Assembly: GCA_017445525.1 (NCBI GenBank) | Contig: JAFSTZ010000229.1 | Coordinates: 1-9,589, forward strand | Origin: Eubacterium sp. | GTDB taxonomy: Bacteria; Bacillota; Clostridia; Lachnospirales; Lachnospiraceae | Reading direction: 5' to 3' | DNA length: 9,589 bases | Shown: positions 1 through 6,234 of the stretch, piece by piece | How positions within the stretch are numbered: the first letter of the stretch is position 1 | How the letters are laid out: each line of letters starts with the position of its first letter | Program-made: the position numbers and the translations under genes | Notes under the pieces: generated by a model | What the model was told of the DNA's origin: nothing | Seen by the model: only the letters and a program-made list of their open reading frames with translations | The model's database searches: none

Positions 1-1685
1 ACATCCGTGATGCCGTGAGCTGACTCGCCGACAGTTACCGAGATATCGGAAACCGCCTTAACTACGGTATCGATAGATGTTGTAAGGTGACCCATGCCAC
101 CATTTATCTCGAGCATACTGTTCTTGAATGTATCTGCATCCTCGTGATACTGCTCGCTGACCTTGGTGAAGTTGTCGTAGTCGGTGAGCACCGTCTCCTC
201 CAGGAATCCGGTCATCTCTGTCAGGCACTCATTCATAAGTCCGACTGCATCATGCACCTCTCCGACTATGTTGTTGATATCGCCGACAGCCTCTGATGTC
301 TGATTTGCAAGTCCTCCGATCTCTGATGCAACTACTGCGAAGCCCTTGCCGGCCTCTCCGGCTCTCGCTGCCTCGATGGAAGCGTTCAGGGCAAGCAGGC
401 TGGTCTGTGATGATATGGACATGATCGTATCGGTAAGTTCATTGATCTTATCAACAGCCTTGGAGCTCTCGATAGCTCTGTCAGACTTCACACGAACATT
501 CTCATACATGGTTCTTGTCTTATCGGAAGCAGCCTGTGTTGAACGGCGAAGCTCCTCTGCACGGTTCATGATCTCATCGGACATCGTCGTTCCCGACTTG
601 GTCAGATCATCGATGCCGATAGCGTCATCATGCATGCCCTCAAGGTTCTGATTGATGGTATCGGTAGATGCCGATGTCTGCTGCATAGCTGCTGCAAGCT
701 GCTGGGTAGTTGCCGAGTTATCCGAGCACATGCCGCTTACATTGCCGGCTGTAGAGAAAAGCAGGTCCACATCCGCAGTGATGTGAGCGGACGCATCATT
801 TATCTTTCCTACGATATCACGCAGGTTATCGCGCATGTAACGCATCTCCTGTGCGATAAGCCCGATCTCGTCACCTCTGGCAACAAGCTTGTTGGAGCCT
901 TCCTGATGACGGAAGTCAAAGTGTGCCGTCGCAGTAACGATATTGAACAGCTTGTGCATCGGTCTGATGACAAGCATGATCCCGAAGTAAGCAACTATCA
1001 AAGCAACCACAAGCATGATAATAGCTGTCCAGATAAGCGTTGTCCTCATGCTGGATATAGGAGCCATAACCTCTGCATATCCACCGGTAACTACGACTAT
1101 GTTACCGCCTGCGGTAAATGCGTAGCCGGCGTATTTATCTTCTCCCTTGAACTCGTAAACTATAGAACCGTCACCTATGGTCTCAGGCTTCTCTCCGGCG
1201 CCGAGACGGGTTACCAGCTCGGTCACTGCGGCATTCTCGACCTTTCCTCCGATCTTCTCTGCGGTCGGATGGAAAACCATAAGTCCCTCGGAACTTACGT
1301 AATAAGCATATGAGCCCTCAACTCCGTCGAGGACGATATCTCCGAGCACTCCCTTGAGCTGCTCGCTGACCTTGTTCTTTACTTCTTCATTCTCCGGATC
1401 TGCTGCAAGCTCCGCTACAAGTGCGTTCTCCTCGTCAGGGCTTGCAAACAGGCCGTTCAGCCCGGCTGCGCCTGCCTCCGCAACGTTCTTTGTATAGTTG
1501 GAGTACACATCCTCCATCGTAACCCTCGCAGTACGCGATGAAAGATACACCGATACTCCTACGACGATCAGGATAAGTACGAAGAAGATCAGTACCATCT
1601 TGAACGACATTGACTTAAAAGGATTCACGCTTTTTCTGTTATCGCGGGCACCTGTGCCACTGCCTTTTGCTGTTACATCTGCCAT
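1..1685 (-). CDS. Methyl-accepting chemotaxis protein with extracellular Cache-type sensor (3' end outside window)
   Basis: This is a transmembrane chemoreceptor that senses a ligand outside the cell and controls CheA/CheW at the flagellar motor. 561 complete codons are visible and the frame is still open at the window edge, so only the last part of the C-terminus is missing. The order is: basic cytoplasmic N-terminus, TM1 at about residues 30-49, extracellular domain about 50-212, TM2 about 216-239, HAMP about 240-292, then the coiled-coil signalling domain. The extracellular domain contains [13 protein letters not shown] and an IGGKVEN motif, typical of Cache folds. The signalling tip at about 421-452 carries [28 protein letters not shown], which is diagnostic of the family. 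The start at 1685 follows AGAGGG by a normal spacing. The ligand cannot be told from sequence. The gene is divergent from the LacI-type regulator and has its own promoter. Confidence 0.96.
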   Translation of the reverse strand, partial: MADVTAKGSGTGARDNRKSVNPFKSMSFKMVLIFFVLILIVVGVSVYLSSRTARVTMEDVYSNYTKNVAEAGAAGLNGLFASPDEENALVAELAADPENEEVKNKVSEQLKGVLGDIVLDGVEGSYAYYVSSEGLMVFHPTAEKIGGKVENAAVTELVTRLGAGEKPETIGDGSIVYEFKGEDKYAGYAFTAGGNIVVVTGGYAEVMAPISSMRTTLIWTAIIMLVVALIVAYFGIMLVIRPMHKLFNIVTATAHFDFRHQEGSNKLVARGDEIGLIAQEMRYMRDNLRDIVGKINDASAHITADVDLLFSTAGNVSGMCSDNSATTQQLAAAMQQTSASTDTINQNLEGMHDDAIGIDDLTKSGTTMSDEIMNRAEELRRSTQAASDKTRTMYENVRVKSDRAIESSKAVDKINELTDTIMSISSQTSLLALNASIEAARAGEAGKGFAVVASEIGGLANQTSEAVGDINNIVGEVHDAVGLMNECLTEMTGFLEETVLTDYDNFTKVSEQYHEDADTFKNSMLEINGGMGHLTTSIDTVVKAVSDISVTVGESAHGITD

Positions 1686-1808
1686 AGTATATTCCCTCTC
1701 TGTAAAAAATAGATTTTCCCACTTTCACCCTTCTGAAAATGATTTAGTGGAAATACATTTACTGTCAAGGATCCCATTTATCCCTGTGACAATAATATGA
1801 CAAAAATA

Positions 1809-1837
1809 ATCATACCACAAATATTAGGGGTTTTCAA
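1809..1837 (-). promoter_or_regulatory. Sigma-A-type promoter of the chemoreceptor gene
   Basis: On the minus strand a TTGAAA -35 box (1832-1837) is followed by a 17-base spacer and a TATGAT -10 box (1809-1814). The -10 is preceded by TGG, an extended -10. Transcription should begin near 1802, giving a leader of about 117 bases. The leader holds a weak imperfect hairpin at 1763-1791 with TGTCA/TGACA ends. No good flagellar sigma-28 promoter (TAAA-N15-GCCGATAA) was found here. Confidence 0.75.
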
Positions 1838-1963
1838 CTATTATTTTTGATCTTTACAATATTTATCGTTACTGTTTTTATGAACATTCAGTTGCTTTGA
1901 TATAAATTTACATATTCCCGTGAACACTATCGAAACTAAATTTGCGAAACTTTTAAAAAACAC

Positions 1964-1992
1964 TTGCCAAACTCCATATAATATGATAGACT
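1964..1992 (+). promoter_or_regulatory. Possible promoter region of the LacI-type gene
   Basis: TTGCCA (1964-1969) is spaced 17 bases from TAGACT (1987-1992). Perfect or near -10 boxes TATAAT (1977-1982) and TATGAT (1982-1987) lie in the same stretch but lack a good -35 at the right distance. A promoter here is likely, but which boxes are used is not settled by the sequence. Confidence 0.35.
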
Positions 1993-2031
1993 ATTTTAGA
2001 CTAAAGTTTGTGAATTCTTTCGTGCGATACT

Positions 2032-2039
2032 TTTCGAAA
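2032..2039. promoter_or_regulatory. Candidate operator: TTTCGAAA palindrome
   Basis: This perfect 8-base palindrome with a central CpG is about 40 bases before the LacI-type start codon and downstream of the likely promoter. LacI-family operators are commonly CpG-centred palindromes and many members repress themselves. Assignment to this protein is inference; the site is short and could be chance in AT-rich DNA. Confidence 0.25.
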
Positions 2040-2061
2040 GAGGCTGAGGACATACAGCCTC
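2040..2061 (+). promoter_or_regulatory. Leader hairpin just before the LacI-type gene
   Basis: GAGGCTG (2040-2046) and CAGCCTC (2055-2061) form a perfect 7-base stem with an 8-base loop. It ends 17 bases before the ATG and 5 bases before the weak GGA (2067-2069) that is the only ribosome binding site candidate. No T-run follows, so it is not a terminator; it may affect translation or mRNA stability. Confidence 0.4.
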
Positions 2062-2078
2062 GGAATGGATGATGTAAA

Positions 2079-3077
2079 ATGACTACTATTAAAGATATTG
2101 CTACAAAGCTTGGAGTTTCCTCGGGAACAGTGTCAAAGGGGCTCAACGGAGCCGATGACATCAGCGAATCCATGAGGAACAAAATCCTGGAAACCGCTGT
2201 TGAGATGGGGTACACAAAAAAAGGTATACACCGTCCGGATACCAGGAAGCTTTGTATTTTTATTGAGAATATGGACTACTATCTCGAGGATGATTTCGGA
2301 TACGATATCCTGCTCGGCTTCAAGCAGGCCGCATTTAAGGAAAGCTGGGATGTCGAGGTGATCCCGGTAAGTCATGACTTCCAGATAAAAAGATCGTATG
2401 ATACCTTTATGATGGGGAGAAATATCAGCGGTGGGCTTTTGATCGGATTTGAGTTGAATGATCCATGGATGAAGGAACTGCCGTACACCAAGGTTCCCAC
2501 CGTGCTTTTTGACAACTATATCGAGGAGAACACCATGTGCGGATCCGTCGGAAGTGATTCTGAAGAGGGTATGGGGCTGGCTATCGCACATCTGGCCTCT
2601 CTGGGCCACAGAAAGATCGCATTTCTCGACGGTCCTACCGGATCCATGATCTCAGCCAACAGGATGAAGGCTTATAAGCAAAACATGGACAAGCACGGTT
2701 TTGCGTACTCAAACAGGTTTACGGCATACGGTAGCTACAGTCTGGAGGCTGCCAAGGAGTTTGTGCCGGGATTTATCGATGTGGGTATCACCGCTATTTT
2801 ATGCAGTAATGATACGATAGCGTTTGGTGTTATAGAAGAATGCAGAAGGATGGGACTGTCAGTCCCCGAGGATATAAGTGTCATCGGTTATGATGACGTG
2901 CCGGCATGTGAGTCGTATGATCCGCCGCTGACTTCGGTCAGGCAGGACAGGATACAGCTGGGGAAGTGTTGCTACTATGTTCTGTATGCGCTTGTCAACG
3001 GTGTATCGCTCAGCCGCAATCTCCTGCGCACGTCGCTCACCGTCAGGGAGTCTACAGGGCCGGTTAAATCCAGGTAA
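2079..3077 (+). CDS. LacI/GalR-family transcriptional regulator
   Basis: This 332-residue DNA-binding repressor has the usual family length. The N-terminal helix-turn-helix (about 3-24) reads TIKDIATKLGVSSGTVSKGL, the classic LacI signature starting at residue 3. The ligand-binding domain (about 57-325) resembles sugar-binding proteins and has the late family motif ISVIGYDDVPACESYDPPLT. The hinge region (about 45-57, YTKKGIHRPDTRK) lacks the common NxxAR hinge-helix pattern. The start is fixed by the HTH beginning at residue 3, although the ribosome binding site is weak. No sugar transporter or catabolic gene is adjacent, so the effector cannot be inferred. It is divergent from the chemoreceptor and convergent with the MATE gene. 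Self-regulation is plausible from the upstream palindrome but unproven. Confidence 0.95.
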   Translation: MTTIKDIATKLGVSSGTVSKGLNGADDISESMRNKILETAVEMGYTKKGIHRPDTRKLCIFIENMDYYLEDDFGYDILLGFKQAAFKESWDVEVIPVSHDFQIKRSYDTFMMGRNISGGLLIGFELNDPWMKELPYTKVPTVLFDNYIEENTMCGSVGSDSEEGMGLAIAHLASLGHRKIAFLDGPTGSMISANRMKAYKQNMDKHGFAYSNRFTAYGSYSLEAAKEFVPGFIDVGITAILCSNDTIAFGVIEECRRMGLSVPEDISVIGYDDVPACESYDPPLTSVRQDRIQLGKCCYYVLYALVNGVSLSRNLLRTSLTVRESTGPVKSR

Positions 3078-3098
3078 TGATATATGATAAAAAAGATG

Positions 3099-3179
3099 CC
3101 GGGAGCGCTGATGTTTGACAGTATATTCTGCGCAGACAGATAAAGTCTGCTCAGAATATACTGCAAACGCCGCTCCCGG
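3099..3179 (-). terminator. Long imperfect hairpin terminator between convergent genes
   Basis: The two arms pair in blocks: CCGGGAGCG (3099-3107) with CGCTCCCGG (3171-3179), GTTT (3113-3116) with AAAC (3165-3168), CAGTATATTCTG (3119-3130) with CAGAATATACTG (3152-3163), and GCAGAC (3132-3137) with GTCTGC (3145-3150), around a 7-base loop. On the minus strand the stem is followed after four bases by TTTTTT (3089-3094), so it should end the MATE transcript. It lies 21 bases from each flanking stop codon. The plus side has no clean T-run, so termination of the LacI-type mRNA here is less certain. Confidence 0.75.
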
Positions 3180-3200
3180 ATTATGTTTACTGATCAAGCA

Positions 3201-4664
3201 TCACATGGCGCCTAACGTGTCTCGATAGACCTTCCTGAAAAAGGTGATCGACAACAGGAGGGAAGCGCCCTCGGCGATGGGAAAGGCCCACCAGACGTTG
3301 GTGACCTCGCCGGTGAGGGAAAGAAGCCATGCAGCGGGGATAAGTACTACCAGCTGTCTTCCGACTGAGACAAAGAGTGAGTAGATACTCTTTGAGAACG
3401 CCTGAAAGATCGAACCCATGATGATGCAGACTGCGGCTACGCAGAAGGACAGGCTTATGATCCTGAGCGCCGGGATACCAATGCGGATCATCTCCTCCCC
3501 TGCGTCAAAGAAGCCCAGCAGTGCCTCCGGGAACAGCCAGAAAAGGATGGTTCCCACCGCCATAATACCTACAGCAAGAAGCATCGAGAACTTCAATGCT
3601 TCTTTTATTCTGTCCTTTTTTCTCGCTCCGTAGTTGTAAGCGAGCACCGGTATCAGTCCGTTGTTCAGTCCAAACACCGGCATAAAGAAAAAGCTCTGCA
3701 GCTTGAAGTAGACTCCGAAGACCGCCGTCGCAGTATCCGAAAAAGCGCCCAAAAGCTTGTTCATCGCAAAGGTCATGACCGACCCGATGGACATCATCAG
3801 GATGGACGGAACACCGACCATATATATCTGCTTGACTACCCAACCATAAGGTCTGAAGATAGATTTCAGCGACAGCTTTATATCCTTGTTGAACTTGAGA
3901 TTGCAAAACAGCGATACGAATGAAGCTATAGTCTGACCCAGCAGTGTTGCGATCGCAGCTCCGGCCACTCCCATCTTCGGCAGGCCGAAATAACCAAAGA
4001 TAAATATAGGATCCAGGATGAGATTGATAACCGCACCCGTGACCTGCGATATCATGCTGAACAGAGTTCTTCCGGTAGACTGCAAAAGCCTCTCGAAGGT
4101 TACCTGCATAAAGAGCGGAAGTGATATGCATGTCACCAAGCCGAGGTAGGTCTTGGCATACTCAAAGATAACAGGATCCTCGCTCTGCGACATGATAAAC
4201 GGCTCTGTACCAAACAATCCTATCAGTAAAAATGCCACACTGCTCAGCAGTATGACAAAAATACCACTGTTTGCTGCATGATCCGCTCTGTCAAAACGCT
4301 TCTCCCCCAGAGATCTGGACAAAAGAGCGTTGATACCGACACCCGTTCCCGCTGCAACTGATATCATAAAGTTCTGCATGGGAAACGCAAGAGTGACGGC
4401 CGTCAGAGCCTTCTCCTCGATCTGCGCAACAAACACCGAATCAACGATATTATATAAAGCCTGCACAAGCATCGATATCATCATAGGCAATGACATCGAG
4501 ACCAACAGTCTTTTGATGGGGAGGACACCCATCTTGTTCTCCTGTCTGGAGCCATCCTGTGTCTGACCTGTCGGCTCAGACTCCTCTTCCTGTATCAACC
4601 GGGTTATATCCTCGTCCCCCATATCGCCCGGTAACTTACCATTTTCTTTCATCTCTCTTTTCAT
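3201..4664 (-). CDS. MATE-family cation-coupled multidrug efflux transporter
   Basis: This 487-residue inner-membrane antiporter should export drugs or metabolites in exchange for Na+ or H+. About twelve hydrophobic segments fill residues 52-478 in two homologous halves. Family marks are ALYNIVDSVFVAQI (about 69-82), NLILDPIFIFGYFG (about 214-227) with MGVAGAAIAT just after, and the second-half motif GLNNGLIPVLAYNYGA (about 332-347). The first 45 residues are a hydrophilic, acidic cytoplasmic tail, longer than in many relatives. The start at 4664 follows TAGGA closely; an ATG at 4652 after GAGAG is an alternative. The reading frame extends upstream to 4916 but that part overlaps the yvyF-like gene and reads as non-protein, so it is excluded. 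Substrate is unknown. The hairpin at 4681-4712 lies just before its ribosome binding site. Confidence 0.94.
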   Translation of the reverse strand: MKREMKENGKLPGDMGDEDITRLIQEEESEPTGQTQDGSRQENKMGVLPIKRLLVSMSLPMMISMLVQALYNIVDSVFVAQIEEKALTAVTLAFPMQNFMISVAAGTGVGINALLSRSLGEKRFDRADHAANSGIFVILLSSVAFLLIGLFGTEPFIMSQSEDPVIFEYAKTYLGLVTCISLPLFMQVTFERLLQSTGRTLFSMISQVTGAVINLILDPIFIFGYFGLPKMGVAGAAIATLLGQTIASFVSLFCNLKFNKDIKLSLKSIFRPYGWVVKQIYMVGVPSILMMSIGSVMTFAMNKLLGAFSDTATAVFGVYFKLQSFFFMPVFGLNNGLIPVLAYNYGARKKDRIKEALKFSMLLAVGIMAVGTILFWLFPEALLGFFDAGEEMIRIGIPALRIISLSFCVAAVCIIMGSIFQAFSKSIYSLFVSVGRQLVVLIPAAWLLSLTGEVTNVWWAFPIAEGASLLLSITFFRKVYRDTLGAM

Positions 4665-4680
4665 CTTTCCTACATAAATT

Positions 4681-4712
4681 TGTTGGGGCCAAAAGGTAGT
4701 TTGACCCCAACA
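4681..4712 (-). promoter_or_regulatory. Hairpin in the gap before the MATE gene (attenuator or weak terminator)
   Basis: TGTTGGGG (4681-4688) pairs with CCCCAACA (4705-4712), and inside it CAAA (4690-4693) pairs with TTTG (4700-4703), with one C/A mismatch and a 6-base loop. On the minus strand it is followed by AATTTATG, a poor T-run, and then the MATE ribosome binding site and ATG about 16 bases on. It could partly end the upstream transcript or gate MATE expression. I do not recognise a known riboswitch. Confidence 0.55.
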
Positions 4713-4752
4713 GATACCATAACTATGCAATACCGATCTAAGCCGAACACGA

Positions 4753-5163
4753 TCACCCGAGGAAGCGCATCTTGTCGCTGTCCGGAGCTTTCTTCTTCTG
4801 TGGTTCCGGCTTTGCCTGCTTTTTGATACCGGCAGCATCCTCGAGATCGTGCGTGATACCATTTTTACAATTTTCACAAAAACGTCCCGACTTGATAGTC
4901 TTTCCACAACGCTCACAGGGGATACCTATAGGCGAATCCGACGAGAACACCAGTCTGTCCTCACGTACCCAGCGCTGGATCTGCTTGGGGCTGACATCAC
5001 ACTCCTTTGACAGAGTACGCATATCGACATTCGGATGCTCCCTGACGTACTGCTTAACCTCCATAAACTTCTCTTCCAAAGCCTTGCTGCAGTTCTGACA
5101 TACCCGGGGTCCGGATACATACTGAAACAACTTTCCACATCTTACGCAACCGATCAGTTCCAT
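4753..5163 (-). CDS. YvyF-like flagellar-operon protein (zinc-ribbon and HTH)
   Basis: This 136-residue protein matches the flagellar-operon family named after Bacillus subtilis YvyF (TIGR03826), whose members lie next to comF and flgM. Two four-cysteine clusters suggest zinc binding: C6, C9, C22, C25 and C83, C86, C96, C99. Between them residues about 45-68 (DMRTLSKECDVSPKQIQRWV) form a helix-turn-helix. The tail from about 110 is Lys/Pro-rich and probably disordered. The start at 5163 is chosen because GGAGG stands five bases before it; an upstream in-frame ATG (5175) would lie ahead of that site. Its molecular role is not established; a regulatory role in flagellar gene expression is a reasonable guess. 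The downstream neighbour is a MATE gene rather than flgM. Confidence 0.85.
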   Translation of the reverse strand: MELIGCVRCGKLFQYVSGPRVCQNCSKALEEKFMEVKQYVREHPNVDMRTLSKECDVSPKQIQRWVREDRLVFSSDSPIGIPCERCGKTIKSGRFCENCKNGITHDLEDAAGIKKQAKPEPQKKKAPDSDKMRFLG

Positions 5164-5216
5164 ATTTACCTCCATTCTGAAGCGCTACCAACCTGCTATA
5201 CGCTCCTCTTTATACT

Positions 5217-5245
5217 ATTATAACACAACATACGCCGTCCAATAT
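5217..5245 (-). promoter_or_regulatory. Possible promoter of the yvyF-like gene
   Basis: A perfect TATAAT (5217-5222, minus strand) lies about 54 bases before the start codon. The hexamer 17 bases upstream is a poor -35 (ATATTG, 5240-5245); TTGGAC (5237-5242) is better but only 14 bases away. A 5-base stem, GCCGT (5234-5238) with ACGGC (5249-5253), overlaps it. Internal transcription start is plausible; read-through from comF is equally possible. Confidence 0.4.
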
Positions 5246-5293
5246 GATACGGCCATGGTATTTATAAATAACTATATCGATCCGACTGCTCTG

Positions 5294-5998
5294 TCAGCTC
5301 CCACTGCCGGCACACAGGCACATACCGTAGACACGCTGAACTCCGGCATCCTTCAGATGCTCAGCACACGACTCCAAAGTCGCTCCGGTAGTATAGATAT
5401 CATCTATCAGCAACACACTGCCGTATCTGTCCGGCTCCAAATCCACATCGACGGAAAACGCATCTCTGAGGTTTGCTCTGCGCTCAGACGGCGACAGACT
5501 CTTCTGCGGAGCGGTGTATCTGTCTCTGATAAGGAGCTCCGCTACCGGGATACCCAGTCGTCTCCCTATATGAACAGCCAGCTCTGTTGCCTGATTGTAC
5601 CCTCTGAACCACTGTCTCCGTCTGTGTATGGGCACCGGAACCAAGGCATCCGGCGACCAGGCTCTGATACGGCGGGCATATCTGTCCACCAACTCTTTGG
5701 CATAAAAATCCGCATCCGAGGTGCAGCCTCCATACTTAAAGTCCATCAGCGCACTCTTGACCGGGTCTTCATATATCCACAGTGAGGCAGTTTCATCTAT
5801 AAATGAGATACCTCGCCTCTCACAATCCGAACAAAGTGTGATCCTCTCATCCTCTATGGGCTTTCCGCAGTGCCTGCACACCGGCTCGGTCACATAAGGC
5901 AGATGCCTGCTGCAGTCCCGGCAAACTCTCATGCCGTCATACACCAACGAACCGCAAAAAACACACTTCTCCGGATACAGTATATCAAGTATCCTCAT
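5294..5998 (-). CDS. comF: ComF family protein (phosphoribosyltransferase-like, DNA uptake/competence family)
   Basis: This 234-residue cytoplasmic protein belongs to the ComFC/GntX family, linked to natural DNA uptake in transformable bacteria. An N-terminal zinc-finger region has C12, C15, C26, C29 and C41, C44, C56, C59. A type I phosphoribosyltransferase domain follows: ALVPVPIHRRRQWFRGYNQA (about 118-137) and the PRPP-binding loop VLLIDDIYTTGAT (195-207). Length is typical. The start at 5998 is chosen because MRILDILYPEKCVFC begins exactly where the family begins and AGAGGA precedes it; a TTG at 6067 in the same frame would add an unlike extension. A strong promoter and a 9-codon ORF lie upstream. 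No other competence gene is visible, so competence in this organism is not shown. The closeness to yvyF matches the comF-yvyF order of Bacillus. Confidence 0.93.
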   Translation of the reverse strand: MRILDILYPEKCVFCGSLVYDGMRVCRDCSRHLPYVTEPVCRHCGKPIEDERITLCSDCERRGISFIDETASLWIYEDPVKSALMDFKYGGCTSDADFYAKELVDRYARRIRAWSPDALVPVPIHRRRQWFRGYNQATELAVHIGRRLGIPVAELLIRDRYTAPQKSLSPSERRANLRDAFSVDVDLEPDRYGSVLLIDDIYTTGATLESCAEHLKDAGVQRVYGMCLCAGSGS

Positions 5999-6020
5999 AT
6001 ATCCTCTTCCCCAGGCGTGA

Positions 6021-6050
6021 TCATCCGCCGTAAACAGTCTCTGTCCGCAT
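6021..6050 (-). CDS. Possible 9-residue leader ORF before comF
   Basis: ATG at 6050 is preceded by AAGGAGG with a 5-base spacer, a stronger site than that of comF itself. The frame reads MRTETVYGG and stops at 6021, 22 bases before the comF ATG, in a different frame. It could be a translated leader coupled to comF. It has no recognisable attenuation code such as a codon run, and it may be chance. Confidence 0.3.
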   Translation of the reverse strand: MRTETVYGG

Positions 6051-6118
6051 CCGCGCCTCCTTGTCAAGCGCCCGTAGACAGCGAAATAATATCAAAGTCT
6101 TGTGTCTTATTGCGTACT

Positions 6119-6147
6119 ATCATACCACATTTTCCTACCTGTATCAA
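6119..6147 (-). promoter_or_regulatory. Sigma-A-type promoter upstream of comF
   Basis: TTGATA (6142-6147) and TATGAT (6119-6124) are separated by exactly 17 bases on the minus strand, with a TGG extended -10 element. The predicted start near 6112 gives a leader of about 115 bases before the comF ATG. It lies in the 236-base gap after recD2. The rest of that gap, including a weak AGCGA/TCGCT hairpin at 6162-6180 with no following T-run, shows no clear recD2 terminator. Confidence 0.78.
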
Positions 6148-6234
6148 GTCTTTTTTTCTTAAGCGACCGCCGCGCTCGCTCAGAATGCGGTACTATAAGG
6201 CGCTTTCGGCCGTCCGGATATGATAAGAAATAAC

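Larger units (their letters stand above)
1686..2078. other. Divergent intergenic region between chemoreceptor and LacI-type genes
   Basis: These 393 bases are AT-rich and I see no convincing ORF. From the left they hold the chemoreceptor leader and promoter (to 1837), a featureless AT-rich middle (about 1840-1925), and the probable regulator promoter with repeats (about 1950-2061). Candidate regulator sites are a tandem TAGACTA at 1987-1993 and 1997-2003, ten bases apart, and a TTTCGAAA palindrome at 2032-2039. Confidence 0.7.

Noticed and set aside
630..1313. 227-codon plus-strand ORF opposite the chemoreceptor
   Set aside because: It is antisense to the conserved receptor domains and its composition (many His, Cys, Arg) is typical of a shadow frame.
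1927..1955. Possible sigma-28 flagellar promoter for the chemoreceptor on the minus strand
   Set aside because: TAAA and CGATAG are 19 bases apart, too far for the sigma-28 pattern, only partly match it, and lie about 240 bases upstream; a much better sigma-A promoter lies nearer.
3099..3179. Integron attC-like recombination site
   Set aside because: The imperfect hairpin has about the right length, but the ends lack the RYYYAAC and GTTRRRY core sites, and no integrase or cassette array is present.
4665..4916. 84-codon upstream extension of the MATE reading frame
   Set aside because: It overlaps the yvyF-like gene, is very rich in Arg and Ser, resembles no transporter N-terminus, and a ribosome binding site stands just before 4664.
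5259..5270. Perfect 12-base palindrome TATTTATAAATA between comF and the yvyF-like gene
   Set aside because: It is purely A/T in an AT-rich gap, has no loop or T-run to act as a terminator, and palindromes of this composition arise easily by chance.
5999..6067. TTG-started N-terminal extension of ComF in the same frame
   Set aside because: ComF proteins begin close to the LYPEKCxxC motif, and AGAGGA lies right before the ATG at 5998.
6162..6180. AGCGA/TCGCT hairpin as terminator of recD2
   Set aside because: The stem is only five bases and on the minus strand it is followed by an A-run, not a T-run.
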